From Rutidosis leptorrhynchoides (lineage: Eukaryota; Streptophyta; Magnoliopsida; Asterales; Asteraceae), in contig NC_092342.1 in NCBI RefSeq assembly GCF_046630445.1, positions 86,524,001 through 86,588,000 on the forward strand: a DNA stretch of 64,000 nucleotides, in the 5' to 3' direction. This document shows, piece by piece, positions 51,653-62,172 of this stretch. The translations under genes and the position numbers were made by a program. Position 1 is the first letter of the stretch. Each line of letters opens with the position of its first letter. The notes beneath the pieces were generated by a model. That model worked only from the letters and a program-made list of their open reading frames with translations. It was not told the DNA's origin and did not search any database.

Positions 51653-51814
51653 TGTAAGGGTGCAAACCAAAGTCCCACACCGGTCATGGGACAAAACAAC
51701 TGTATGTATATAAGTCTAAGGAAAAGTCATTCTATCACCAATTAGTTATAGAATAAGGATGGACTCTTGAGCTTATATTGCAGGATATTATGTTTGGGCT
51801 ATAAGATCCTTACA
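51653..51814 (+). repeat. 3' LTR of the TRIM element (162 bp)
   Basis: TGTAAGGGTGCAAACC to AGATCCTTACA, followed by the target duplication GAATA. It aligns throughout with 11414-11545 plus 51327-51356. Confidence 0.88.
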
Positions 51815-51819
51815 GAATA

Positions 51820-52631
51820 AACCAACACAACACCAATAACTATAACCCAGCTCGCACAACAAGGACTTCAAACGCCAACTCCAAACCTGCCTTCATAGGT
51901 TCTCGCCCATCCCCAAATAATGTCAATGATGCAACACAAAAGAACAGTCTTTGCAAAAGTGTCCAATGTTTGCTGAACAATGCCCAAATATTACTCCACC
52001 TACTTATCGACTACTAGCTCTACATGTTAAGGCAACAACCCTCGCCTCAACACCACAGTCTTCACCGTGGCTTCTCGACACAGGTTCCTCGCACTATATT
52101 GCAACGATTTAGCTAACATGTCTCTATATAATCCTTACAACTGCGGTGTACTTGATCAACAGAATGCCGACACCAACACTTAATAACAAGTCGGCATTTC
52201 ACGCCTTATTTGGGCAACCACCTAATTATCTCAAACTTTTAAGCTTTGGTTGCTTATGTTATCCCTAGCTTCACCCTTATACAAGCCACAAACTTAATGT
52301 TAGATCTCAACCATGCATATTTTTAGGATACTCGGCCACATAAAGTGCTTACTATTGCCCATATCCTCTAACACACTAGATCTACACATCAAGACATTTC
52401 AAGCTTGTGGAAGATGAATTTCCTAATCCTGTTCTTTCCAAGGAAGTTCTAAATCGTACCTATGCATCCATGGAAACTTGGTGCAACCTTGAAGTACCCA
52501 TAATCGACACCTACCTGCCCCCATCTTCGTCATATGTGTCCTCATCCATACCTGCATCTCCTGACTTATCACCCACCAACACTACCACTATGTTTCATAT
52601 CTTCTACGGACTGAACTTCGGCTTGGTTTTG
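51820..52631 (+). pseudogene. Ty1/copia remnant, right part (protease and integrase scraps)
   Basis: Short in-frame pieces are recognisable: SPWLLDTGSSHYIATI (retropepsin active site DTGSS), then SKLLSFGCLCYP-like and CIFLGYSA-like pieces of the copia integrase end, and EDEFPNPVLSKE with a Ser/Pro-rich linker (52410-52610) as before the RT domain. RT and RNase H are not seen. Very decayed and internally shortened. It probably belongs to the same old element as 10690-11413, because the TRIM target duplication joins the two flanks. Confidence 0.7.
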
Positions 52632-53059
52632 GTGTAGTGGTTATCATAGGAATCCTGCCACATTATAAATTCATTGTTGTATTCGTCGGTATAGCGGGTA
52701 TTAAATCATCTAGAATAATTGAATTCTTAGGAGAATGAATATGAATTATAGAGAACGATATGTGTTTTTATTTTGGTGTGTAAGTGTTGTATTTATAATG
52801 AAATAAATTTTCTTTAAAAGTAGACAGTTGGGTACAGTTTCAATTTCAATTCTTATTACAAAAAAAAAAAATACTATAATCAGCCGAAACTTATGATGGC
52901 ACTCGGTGGCTTCTTATATGAGTTATATAACACATGTTGAAGTTAACAACAACGGCAATCACAAAATACAAAATAATCCAAATATATAAAACTCTTAGAT
53001 ACAAATGAAATACTTTCAACAAACTTTAAACCCTATAAAAAAATGTAACGATCAGACCA
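52632..53059. other. Intergenic DNA between the copia remnant and cytochrome b561
   Basis: AT-rich with a 13-base A run at about 52859. It includes the 3' untranslated side of the b561 gene. No other feature seen. Confidence 0.5.
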
Positions 53060-54702
53060 TTATAGCGCGTTACTCAAACGAAACGTCCAAAGGACTGAAA
53101 GATCAACTGTGATCCCAAATAACAGGATCAACAAAGCAAGGAAGTTGATCAAATAACTTTCGTGATTATTCGTGAGCTGCATAAACGTAAATTTTTGCAT
53201 CAGTCCTGTTTCAGCTGCACATATCGCCATGTATAACAACATTCTTCCGCTAGCAATGTGCCATGGTGCTAACCTTGCTCTTATCACTGGTGGTGCTTTT
53301 GGAAACAGAAATAAACTGAACCCAAATAACCACTGCCCAAAGTATATGTATCATAAATAAGCAAACAAGTTCAAGGTTTATGATAATAAGAAAATATTCG
53401 ATTCCTAATCACATCGATAAACAATCCTAAAACCAATAAAGGAAACAAAAAAACTTTAATTGTTACTCCCTTCGCCTCAATATAATAGTTTGACTTTTTT
53501 TTTCTTAACTTTGACTTTAAATAACTTTTTTATGTTATATAGTATATGATAAAATTTATGTGAATAAATTAAATTTTATATGTACTTTCATTTGTAAGAA
53601 CTTTCATCAAATATTATATAACACAAGAAAAAAAATTATTTACAATCAAAGTTATAATACAAAGTCAACTATTTAATTGAGACTGAGGGAGTATAAATTT
53701 TAGCTTAGAAGCAAATAACAGAATGAAATTTAAGGATAAAATTATACGGTTGGTCCCTAAACTTTGTTCAAAATTGCATGTATGGGCCTAAAGTTTTTAT
53801 CATTGACGTGAATGCCCCAGGTATTTGCACATATTATCCGGTTGGTCTCATCACTAACAACCGTTAGTCAGATTCCATTAAATTCAGTCACGTGCCTTAT
53901 ATGTGAGGGTATTTACGCGGTTGGTCCCATCACTAACAGTCGTCAACGTTGAGCACCAATAGCATAACATGTGCAAACGTCGGGGGGCATCCACGTCAAT
54001 AAAAAGTTTAGTCCCATACTTGCAAACAGTTTTAAGAACCAACCACATAATTTTGTCAAAGCTAAATTTGTAAAACGATTAATACCTGCAAGATGAAAAG
54101 GCAGAAAGTGCCAATGCCGATCCAAGAATGCAAGCTATACATATCAACTATATTCATCTTATCATGGAATTTGAATGCTGCATGTATACCCACAACGCCC
54201 AAAACGAGAGCACAAAGATTCAAGAACATATGTAAATACTTCTGCGTTTGTCTATCAGCCGGTAACGTTTTGTACGCCATCATCGCTATGTCATCACCAC
54301 ACGTATAATTTAAATTCGTATTAATTACCATTACCATCAACATCATATCTTGATCCAAATAAATTAACTCAAGATCGAAAACAAAATAAAAAATAAAACA
54401 CATACCTTCACCCGTGAGGAATATGAATCCAAAGAACATAAGAAAAGGGTGAACCTGTATACAAGAGAAGTTAATATGACATGAAAAATTCGAAGTTATT
54501 ATTAGAACAATAAAGATAAAAATAAATGGAATTAATTTACGTTAAATATACGATATGGACTGGATGAATCAAGATCAAGTCCTTCGCGATAGTGCAACAA
54601 CCAAATTAGCATGAGGATATTTGCTAAGATACCAAACAAGTGTGCCAATACTGTGATTCTAGTGTAGGTCGTATATAAAGTGGCGCGAGTAATACCATCC
54701 AT
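53060..54702 (-). CDS. CYB561: Cytochrome b561 (transmembrane ascorbate ferrireductase family), four exons
   Basis: Coding exons on the minus strand: 54702-54541, 54454-54406, 54285-54086, 53332-53060. They total 684 nt, or 227 aa plus stop, the usual size for the family. All introns are GT-AG. The protein carries electrons from ascorbate across a membrane (tonoplast or plasma membrane) through two hemes b. Six hydrophobic helices can be followed. The four heme-ligand histidines are visible: H56 (NVHPFLM), H89 (QKYLHMF), H123 ([10 protein letters not shown]) and H162 ([11 protein letters not shown]). The spacings 89-123-162 equal those of known b561 proteins. GEAMMAYKT after helix 2 is also typical and fixes the exon 2/3 joint. 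Intron 3 (754 bp) holds two MITEs. The gene looks intact. Membrane placement is inferred from the family. Confidence 0.92.
53466..53691. mobile_element. Stowaway-like MITE in cytochrome b561 intron 3
   Basis: 226 bp with terminal inverted repeats CTCCCTTCGCCTCAATATAA and, at the other end, AATTGAGACTGAGGGAG, flanked by TA on both sides (53464-53465 and 53692-53693). The CTCCCT...GGGAG ends with TA duplication define Stowaway (Tc1/mariner) MITEs. Non-coding. Confidence 0.88.
53735..54057. mobile_element. MITE with long terminal inverted repeats in cytochrome b561 intron 3
   Basis: The left end (AAAATTATACGGTTGGTCCC, 53738 on) and the reverse complement of the right end (AAAATTATGTGGTTGGTTCT) match over about 80 bases, including TATGGG.CTAAA.TTTTTAT and TTGACGTG.ATGCCCC. 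The long imperfect repeats suggest a Mutator-type non-autonomous element. A target duplication could not be fixed. It begins only 43 bases after the Stowaway copy and ends 28 bases before exon 3. Confidence 0.7.
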
Positions 54703-54777
54703 TGCAAATGAAGATCGGTGAACGATGATTCAGATTAATAATTAAGTTTATAATATTGTCTTGTTTCAGATATTGTG

Positions 54778-54786
54778 AATATATAG
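54778..54786 (-). promoter_or_regulatory. TATA-like box of cytochrome b561
   Basis: Minus strand CTATATATT about 80 bases before the start codon at 54702. The distance fits a short 5' leader. Inferred from position only. Confidence 0.4.
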
Positions 54787-55323
54787 TGTCACAAAATGAT
54801 GTATTTATGTAAAGTTTGCTTGATATCATAGGTTTAGTATCAAGGGAGACTTGTACTTTTGCAAAGGCTTCAACATGAAAGAAACTAAAGCCAGATAAAG
54901 GGAATTTGTTCTAGGACACCCTTCTGGATTAACAAGGGGCCCAAGTGTCTAATTTCCAGAAGAAAAAAAAAGAAGTAATCTTTATTCTAAGAAACTTTGA
55001 AATACACTAATCATTTTCAAATTTTAAAGTTACCATTTGTAGTGTCAAATGTAAAGATTATACTTAACACTCCAAAAAAGTTAGCCCCATGTATGAAACT
55101 AAGCACTTGATACGTACATTTTAAATAGCCTACAAGAATACAAGTAAATCAAGATAACTTGCACTTTGGAGAAAGTATACAGTGTTGTATTCACAACTAA
55201 AAAGGCTCAAATATCATAAAAATAAGCACTAAATCCTACCAAAAAATAACTTTAAGACATTCAGTTACTACAAGATAAATGTAGACTGAGTAACTGCAGG
55301 CTAACATGAATAAAGTTACCAAT
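54787..55323. other. Upstream region of cytochrome b561
   Basis: AT-rich intergenic DNA. No recognisable gene or repeat. It lies between the b561 promoter and the SINE. Confidence 0.45.
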
Positions 55324-56310
55324 GTAGCAATAGCTCAGTGGCAGTAGCGGAGCCACGTTATTGCTTGTGGGTGCAGTTGACACCATCAAATGTACGAATC
55401 TTATAATTATCCTTTGTAGTTTTAGATATAAAAAGCCAAGGTGCTTGAGTGGTTTCATGAACTTTGCAACTAATTTTTTTAGAATAGGTGCAAGTTCAAG
55501 TCGAGTTTACTGCCCACTTACTTATTCTTTTACTCGGTATTTATTTACATGCGTGTGTTGTATTATATCTTTTGCCATGACTTTTTCCCTCTCTTTCTTC
55601 TAATTTAATATATCAATTTAGTTTAATATTACTCGTATTTTGCATTATATTTTTAATAATATTATTATTATTATACTTCAAATAATAAAAACATACATAC
55701 AACTTACAAATTGGTGGAATACATAAAACATGACATATTTTATGACTTTCTAAACTAACAAAAATATCTATATTATTTTTATAACTACTAAAAGTAAAAT
55801 ATATTTTTATTTACAAAGATTTTCAACTCGTTTGGTGAGCCGACTAATCTCAAAACAATTACTCGTTTTGCGCGCAGTCTGGAATCATCGCGGGTGAACT
55901 ACCATTGCCACGAGGAGGTTTATGTTGATAAACCATAATTTTCTTTCGTATTAATTTTACTAGTCCATGTTAATAATTTTTTTCATCGAAGAAAATTATT
56001 ACTTTTAGTATCTAACAAAAAATCAATTATTATTTAGTGACACCATCGATTAGTTTTTCTGGCTTCGCCTCTGCTCAGTGGTACCCGGTACCTTTGAAGC
56101 CGGTACCTACCATGTGGAGACTTGGGCTTAAAATAGACGCAGGTTCAATCCTCACTCGCGCCAAAAATTTACAAATCTTGTTGTAGTGGGACGATGATTG
56201 CTCCTGTCACATGTGTGAGGACTCGGTGGAGGTAATTTTCCGACATCCGACTCTTTCGGGGTGGGTCTGATGGGTTTCCAAAGGAAACACAGGGTCGGGG
56301 TGAAGAGAAC
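55324..56310 (+). mobile_element. tRNA-derived SINE interrupted by a hAT element
   Basis: The pol III A box TAGCTCAGTGG (55331-55341) and B box GGTTCAATCC (56142-56151) identify a tRNA-like SINE head. The downstream body includes GGGTGGGTCTGATGGGTTTC and ends near AGAACAAACTTG. The A box is cut by a hAT insertion at 55342, so the two boxes are far apart here. The end positions are approximate because no target duplication was found. It cannot be a tRNA gene, as no acceptor stem or anticodon arm can be built. Confidence 0.72.
55342..56073. mobile_element. hAT-type non-autonomous DNA transposon (Tip100-like ends), 732 bp
   Basis: A perfect 8-base target duplication CTCAGTGG (55334-55341 and 56074-56081) is the hallmark of hAT elements. 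The ends CAGTAGCGGAGCCA and, reversed, CAGAGGCGAAGCCA are inverted repeats of the CAGxGGCGGAGCCA type seen in Tip100-like hATs. GGTGTC words 30-45 bases inside each end are also inverted. The interior is AT-rich with no transposase. The last inserted piece at this locus. Confidence 0.85.
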
Positions 56311-56544
56311 AAACTTGTCAAGTTTTCAGAATAACAATCGTCAATCTATTATATCACTTGCTCGTATGCGTTATAACAGTTAATACGAAGAAAACGAATC
56401 AAAACATAGTTTAAATCTCTATCTTTTACACATTAACAGAATTTTTGATCTCAACATTGTTACACATTCATCTTAGTGAAACAAGATCCATATACATAAA
56501 GTCGAAAACTTTATTAAGATTCAAAACAAACCCAAATCCCCTAA

Positions 56545-56870
56545 TCACTTAGTATTAACACTAACACCATCTTTACCAGCAATAATACAAGCAGTGGTCA
56601 TATCCAAAAACAACCCATGTTCAACCACACCTTCAAACTTACTAATCTCTTTACCCGGAGCCCAAGCGTCCTTAATCGGTGTCTTATAATACAAATCGAC
56701 GATATAATTCATATTATCGGTCACATAAGGTTTCCCATTATCATCTAATCTCGATTTAGCATCACAACCTTCATCTTTAAACAATTCTTGTAATCTAATT
56801 AAATAATATTTCCAACAAAATTGGACTACTTCAACTGGCATTGCTAATCCACTTCTTCGCTTTGTCTTCT
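56545..56870 (-). pseudogene. Ribose-5-phosphate isomerase A, C-terminal fragment
   Basis: Encodes SGLAMPVEVVQFCWKYYLIR, then LQELFKDEGCDAKSRL, GKPYVTDNMNYIVDLYYKTP and ISKFEGVVEHGLFLDMT, ending GVSVNTK. This is the last ~100 residues of plant RpiA, the enzyme that interconverts ribose-5-phosphate and ribulose-5-phosphate in the pentose phosphate and Calvin cycles. Homology stops a few codons before SGLAMP. Further upstream the frame closes, and no N-terminal part (about 160-180 residues in full-length enzymes) is found before the poly-T tract at 56934. An AATAAA signal (complement near 56509) lies about 35 bases past the stop. It is therefore a 5'-truncated copy, probably a pseudogene. A distant upstream exon cannot be fully excluded. 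Confidence 0.75.
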
Positions 56871-56932
56871 TTTATTGATTTTTTTAAGGGAAAAGCTTGG
56901 TTATGTTTGTTTTCAAAAGGATGAGCTAAGCT

Positions 56933-56933
<1 letters not shown>

Positions 56934-56979
<46 letters not shown>
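56934..56979. repeat. Poly-T tract (46 bases)
   Basis: Uninterrupted T run between the isomerase fragment and the SINE-like copy at 56996. Its exact length is prone to sequencing error. Confidence 0.9.
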
Positions 56980-56980
<1 letters not shown>

Positions 56981-56995
56981 GGTCTACTAGTTTGT

Positions 56996-57160
56996 TAACA
57001 ACAACAGCCTACAATTCTTACTCTATCCGAGAATAAAAACAAGTCATTTCTCGACTCAGATGGAAACACTCTCAAAAGTAGAGAAAGTCATCACTCTCTC
57101 TATTCGACGGATAAAGAGATTGCTTCCGAGTGGACCTCCTACCAATAAGTAGGAAAAAAA
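56996..57160 (-). mobile_element. Second SINE-like copy with TTG tail
   Basis: In minus orientation: ATTGGTAGGAGGTCCACTCG, GAAGCAATCTCTTTATCCGT, GAGAAATGACTTG, TTCTCGGATAGAGTAAGAAT and finally GCTGTTGTTGTTAACA. The order matches 10022-10245 with many substitutions. It is an older, 5'-truncated copy. Confidence 0.5.
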
Positions 57161-58026
57161 TTTTAAAAAAATAGTAGATTAAAATTTAAAATAAAAACTG
57201 AGACACCATGAAAATGATAGAATTAAATTTCTATGGGTTTCAAATCCTACCTGAAATTCAATTTAGGCTCTAAACGGCAGCGAAGACGCCAATAAATCGA
57301 CGCTTGCTGTTAAGTGATTATTTATTTTAGTAGATAAATTACATTAGAATTTAAATGTATTTTAAGATAAATATTTTTAGTACTCTGTATTAAACTATGA
57401 AAAGTTACATGATACTGATTTGGAAATGTCATAGAACCAAAGCGAAGAAGGTTCAAAAGCATGGCAACAAGATGCTCAAAATTTGGCTTCAACCAAATAT
57501 CCCAAAATGATAATAACAATAGAACAAGAAACCTAATTTAATCCAACTTAAATATGTTGTTATTTCATACATGCTTCACAAAACGATCTATCAAATTATT
57601 TACTGCTATCATGAAATTTTATGTCTCCACTAGAAATATACAAAATAATCGATTCGAAAACAGAGGATTTCAGTAGTCATGACAATTTAGCCATTGCAGA
57701 TAAACTAGATAAATATACCAAAACCAACCATTAAACCAAGAAAAATATACCCATGCATTAATTCTATAGAAAAACAGTTATATCAAAATATATTGTACAT
57801 ATCTGTATATGGATGCATTCAACCTCTCATTATGACAAAAACTATGGTATGAAAGCTACGAAAAACCAATCCTTGACTTAGTACTTATATAACAACCAAA
57901 ATATCAAAACCAAAATGTCTATGAAAGAAGGTTTAAGATGTTGAAATGGGTAAAGCTAGTAAGCTACCATATAGCAAATAACGTTTTCTATTATCTCAAG
58001 CTTTTGATTGATATTTACTGAGCAAT
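57161..58026. other. Intergenic DNA downstream of anthranilate synthase beta
   Basis: AT-rich. No gene recognised. It includes the 3' untranslated side of the ASB gene on its right. Confidence 0.5.
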
Positions 58027-60346
58027 TTAGTTTCCAGAAACAGCTTCCTTGCTTACTATAAGTTTGATGAAGTTACCAACAATTTTCTTGCCTTCTGTTG
58101 TTATAATGCTCTCTGGATGGAACTGTACTCCCTGCAACATAACAACACAACATTAACAATTCAATCCTAGTATCCTAAACGACAAGTTCACTCATAAAAT
58201 TTATTCTTAAGTTAATGTTTATACAAGCATTAGACCATAAGGGAAAATGAACATTACTTGCAAATGGTGATAAACTTTGTGACGAGCAGCCATCACGAGT
58301 CCATCCTCAGTCCACGCTGTCAATTCAAGTTCATCACTAGGAAAGGTGTCCTTTTCGATCACAAGGCTATGATACCTACCAACAGTAAACGGGCTGCCAA
58401 CAAAAATGTCACATTAATTATCATCATTCTAAATACAGAAACCGTAATGTTGAGAAAAAAAAATGTCATAACAAGAATAAGAGGTAAATTAGTCAAGCAA
58501 GAAACTGGAAAACCCAGTGATGGTCTAACGATAAAACCAGTGTTTCAGAACTAGTTTTTGCAACTCAGTGAGTACTTGGTCAATGTCGGTCAAACTTGGT
58601 CAAACTCAGCCAAAACTCAGGACGACTTGTAAAACGGTTAAAACTCGGGTTACTCGGAAAATCAGTCAAAAATTGGTAAAAGTCAAACTTGAACAAACTC
58701 GGTCAAACTCGGCCAAAACTCAAGAATTACTCGTAAAACAGGTCAACACTCGGGTTACTCAGAAAATCGGTCAAAGTAAAACTTAGTCAAACTACGCCAA
58801 AAATAAGGATTATTAGAAAAACGGTCAAAACTCGGGTTACTGGGAAATGGGTCAAAATTGGTCAAAGTCAAACATGGTCAAATTCCGAGTACTACCCGAG
58901 TTGACGAGTACGGCCTAAAAAGTCCCGACTGAGTACTCCCCCAAGTAGTGATTTTTGCAACCTTGGGTAACACCTCACAATGACATTTAATAGACGAGCA
59001 AAAAAATTACTCGCGATGATAATTAGAAGTGATTGGACATACTTTGATATGCCTGCAAACAAACCGTCTTCCCCGCCCTCATTATGATAAACCAGGGAAC
59101 TTTTTCCATGCATAACACCATAAGGAGACCGCACGATTTTTCCTGTACAAAACTTGTTAGCGCGGGCAAAGAAAAAAAAAAAAGTACCGTAATAAAAGTC
59201 TCCCCAGAATCAACTATAAATAAATATATTCTAGTGATTGTGTTTATGTAACTATTCTAAAATAAAATCGAATTATATATATGTTCAATTATGGTCTAAA
59301 ACATATCGATTTAACTTTTTATATGCCACCTGTAAGGTCTGTGTTGCGAGGTACAGGTTTAGACGTTTAGCCGAGTAGGGACACACAAACCTGATACGTG
59401 TAAACAGGGATTTGGTAACTTTAAAAAGAAAAACCATGTTGGGCTTGTTAAAGGAATAATGGATCAATGAGTGATATCAAACCGCTAAAAGAACCAGTTA
59501 TCAAAGTTTGTCAACGATGAAAATTTAAACTTTAAAACTCTGTAAGTACCATATGACTTTACACATAGTTTAATTAAAATAACCACTTACTTAGAAAACA
59601 CCTTAGCAAAACAAAATTTAACAAACTTGTATTAGTATCTTATATTCTTGTAAGACAACTAGCTGATGAGCAAACGGGAAATTTGAATTAAAATTAAAAT
59701 CTTTTTCAAATGGGGAATGTTGTGTTACATCAGTAGCATTCAATTAACCAACTTCTTGCTCGAAAAGACCAAAATTTGACAACTGGAAAATAAATGGTCC
59801 CGTCACAAGACTTAATCACATGTTCATAACAAACTATATCACTGGTACTGTATAATGTCAACAAACTAACCTCCAAAAGCTTCACCAATGCACTGTAGTC
59901 CCATGCATACACCAAATAAAGGTATATAAGGTCCAAGTTCCAGTAGCGTTGGCAACGATATTCCTGAATCTTGTGGTGCACCTGTAAAAACATATATGTC
60001 CTATACTAAGATTGATATTCTGGGTAAAAAATAATATTGAAGGCGAACTAGGAAAAAAGAAAAATGATCATACCTGGTCCGGGCGATATAAGAATTCCTC
60101 TTGGTTTTTTCCTATAAAACAAAACGATACAAGGAAAGTAAGAAAATAGAAAAAAAGAACAGATATAAAAGAAATATAAAAAATTCGTGAAGGAAATAAC
60201 ATAAAATCTACAGATCCATATAACAAATGTAATAAAAATCCAATTATACTACGAAAATAAAGTAATTACTTTTTAAGTTCATCCACTGTTAGCTCATCAT
60301 TACGGTAAACCTCAAAGTTGCATCCCAGCTCTCCCATATACTAGAG

Positions 60347-60381
<35 letters not shown>

Positions 60382-60755
60382 CGTAGTTTTCAGTTTATCT
60401 AATTTAAAAGACATTAATTAATATGAAACAGACAAACGTATGTTTCATATTCTGGCTAAGTTTTTCAAGAATAAGAAATAACCTGGCAGAGGTTATATGT
60501 GAAGCTATCATAATTGTCGATGACAATTATCGGGTTGTCGTTTTTGGCGGTCCCACCGGACAAGCTTGATGATTCTTTCTCAGAGAGAACATGACATAAT
60601 CTTGGCATACTTCTAGTTCCCATTGATCGTGTACCACGCAAAGTAACATCATTTACAGGAAGTAACTGTGCGCTGTTAAGACATTGAGTTTTCTGAGGCA
60701 GTAACGAGGATCGGAGTTGAATGGATGAGTTTTGAGGCAATGTAAAAGCAACCAT
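58027..60755 (-). CDS. ASB: Anthranilate synthase beta subunit (glutamine amidotransferase), chloroplast, seven exons
   Basis: Exons on the minus strand: 60755-60483, 60340-60270, 60111-60074, 59981-59871, 59142-59043, 58393-58258, 58131-58027. They sum to 834 nt, or 277 aa plus stop, matching the family length (about 276). All introns are GT-AG and the phases agree. The subunit strips ammonia from glutamine and passes it to the alpha subunit, which makes anthranilate from chorismate in plastidial tryptophan synthesis. Residues 1-70 are Ser/Arg-rich, like a transit peptide. VIDNYDSFTYNLCQYMGELG opens the amidotransferase domain. LISPGPG.P precedes the nucleophile C153 (PLFGVCMGLQ), and the triad is completed by H248 and E250 (GVQFHPES). 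GRYHSLVI is also conserved. Intron 5 (649 bp) contains a tandem repeat. The gene looks intact. Confidence 0.95.
58567..58925. repeat. Tandem repeat in ASB intron 5
   Basis: About three degenerate copies of a 110-125 bp unit marked by AACTCGGGTTACTCGGAAAA, GGTCAAACT and GCCAAAACTCA. The block ends with GAGTTGACGAGTACGGCC and an inverted word (GAGTACT...AGTACTC). It may be a mobile-element fragment, but no ends or coding sequence are evident. Confidence 0.7.
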
Positions 60756-61134
60756 TATTTGTAACTTTTAGCAATCCTACAGCGAAAGAGGTTTAAAATA
60801 TTAAATATCAATATAAAGCTAATTTAAACATTAATGTTCAACATGAAACATTTTGATATCCAGTACGTTTAAGCATGTCAAATAATTAAGTTCCAAATTA
60901 TCTTGGAAAACAACTTCGAAATACATGTGATAATATGATATATGGTTGTACTATATATTATAACATCTACCCTATGTAGAACTTAATAAGTTAAGTATCA
61001 TCTCTACAAACAATATAGGGAAGAAACCAGTAATGACCAATTTTTCTTATGAATTAAGTGGAACAATTGTCACACAACATGAAAGTACAAAAACACATAT
61101 TTATCTACAAATGATAATTTTTAACAGTTATAAA

Positions 61135-61169
<35 letters not shown>

Positions 61170-61500
61170 ATTGTACATATTCAATTGCTTAATAGAAAAA
61201 TATAATATAATATAATAACTACTTATAAAAAAAACTAAATCCGCTTGATCTGGATGTGAACAGAATTAAATTTCATATCAACAATTAGAAGATGTTACTT
61301 CTATAAACAAAATGATCATCAAGTATACACACATAAATGGCTCACTGAGAACAGATTATTAAAAAACCTAATTATATTCTTCAACAACACAATTGGACCA
61401 ATAATAATTTGAAACGTTTGATGGGAAAATGGTCACAACGGGCAAACTACAAAGCGGAAACAAACCCGTTTGACAAGCATTTCCCGACCCGTATGAACCC
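60756..61500. other. Upstream region of ASB
   Basis: AT-rich presumed promoter side of the ASB gene. TATATAG-like words on the minus strand lie near 60955, but no box could be placed with confidence. An A-run of 26 bases lies at 61140-61165. The region ends at the copia LTR. Confidence 0.4.
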
Positions 61501-62172
61501 GTGAGGAAACTAACAAATAAGGTATACCACAATCACCACAAATCAGCCCCAATTCTGTCCCAAATCAGCAAATACGAAATAACAAAGCACACACAATACA
61601 CACGAGACTTTTTACGTGGAAAACCCCTCAAAATCGAGAGTAAAAACCACGGGACTCGTAAGCCACTTAAATTCCACTATCATCAACAAGGAGAGCAATA
61701 CAATAATCCTTCTCTAGATCAACTAGAGGCATACAACATCATCATACTCTTGAACAACAATAATCAACAAGTATATGAAACAATTTAAAGACAAAAGAGG
61801 AAATTCGTCACCCAATAATCTGCTCTCTGTTCCAGCAGCAAAATCACGAGCTACAGACCTCTTTAGATGAATTCAACGGTTGAAAATGTTGGCACTGATG
61901 TCAGGAAGACACAGCCCAAAAACGAAGAAGATTCAACGGTCGGATCTCCGGGGATCGTCTCTTTTATGAACTGCTGTAGCTAAAAAACGGAAATTGGGGT
62001 TTTCTCCCTTTTTCTTAAAACTCTCTGATCTCTCTCTTAATGAAAAATGGATCTGCACTTGGAGTTCAAAATGCCTAGAATGCTTGACCAAGTCAACAAG
62101 CATTTGGGCCTATTTTTGTTGGGCTTGGGCCATTACTTTCACATAAATGGAAACAAAATAATAAACCCAACA
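61501..62172 (-). repeat. 3' LTR of a Tork-like Ty1/copia element
   Basis: On the minus strand it begins TGTTGGGTTTATTATTTTG, directly after a polypurine tract (GGAAAGGGGGAGAT, complement of 62175-62188). The other end is placed at about 61501 (TGAGGAAACTAAC on the plus strand) because the sequence changes there; this edge is approximate. The 5' LTR and target duplication are outside the window. Confidence 0.65.

Larger units (their letters stand above)
11414..51814 (+). mobile_element. TRIM (miniature LTR retrotransposon) split by a 40 kb nested insertion
   Basis: LTRs of about 162 bp begin TGTAAG and end CCTTACA. The 5' LTR is 11414-11545, with its last bases after the nested block (51322-51356). 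The 3' LTR is 51653-51814. The flanking target duplication GAATA is at 11409-11413 and 51815-51819. A PBS (TGGTATCAGAGC, 51359-51370) and a purine-rich tract (GGATTTGAGGGGAGG) before the 3' LTR are present. The internal region is about 300 bp with no coding capacity, so the element depended on others for movement. The LTR carries the widespread AAAGTCCCACA-CGGT motif of plant TRIM/SMART elements. The LTR copies differ at about 16 of 162 sites by eye, so this is one of the oldest insertions here. Confidence 0.88.

Noticed and set aside
51653-51814. TRIM LTR as a Cassandra element
   Set aside because: Cassandra LTRs carry a 5S rRNA-like promoter block; none is present here.
55331-56151. tRNA gene from the TAGCTCAGTGG and GGTTCAATCC boxes
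   Set aside because: The boxes are too far apart, even without the hAT insertion, and no cloverleaf can be drawn; a SINE head explains them.
61033-61215. 60-codon plus-strand frame with polylysine
   Set aside because: Produced by the A-run at 61140-61165 in intergenic DNA.
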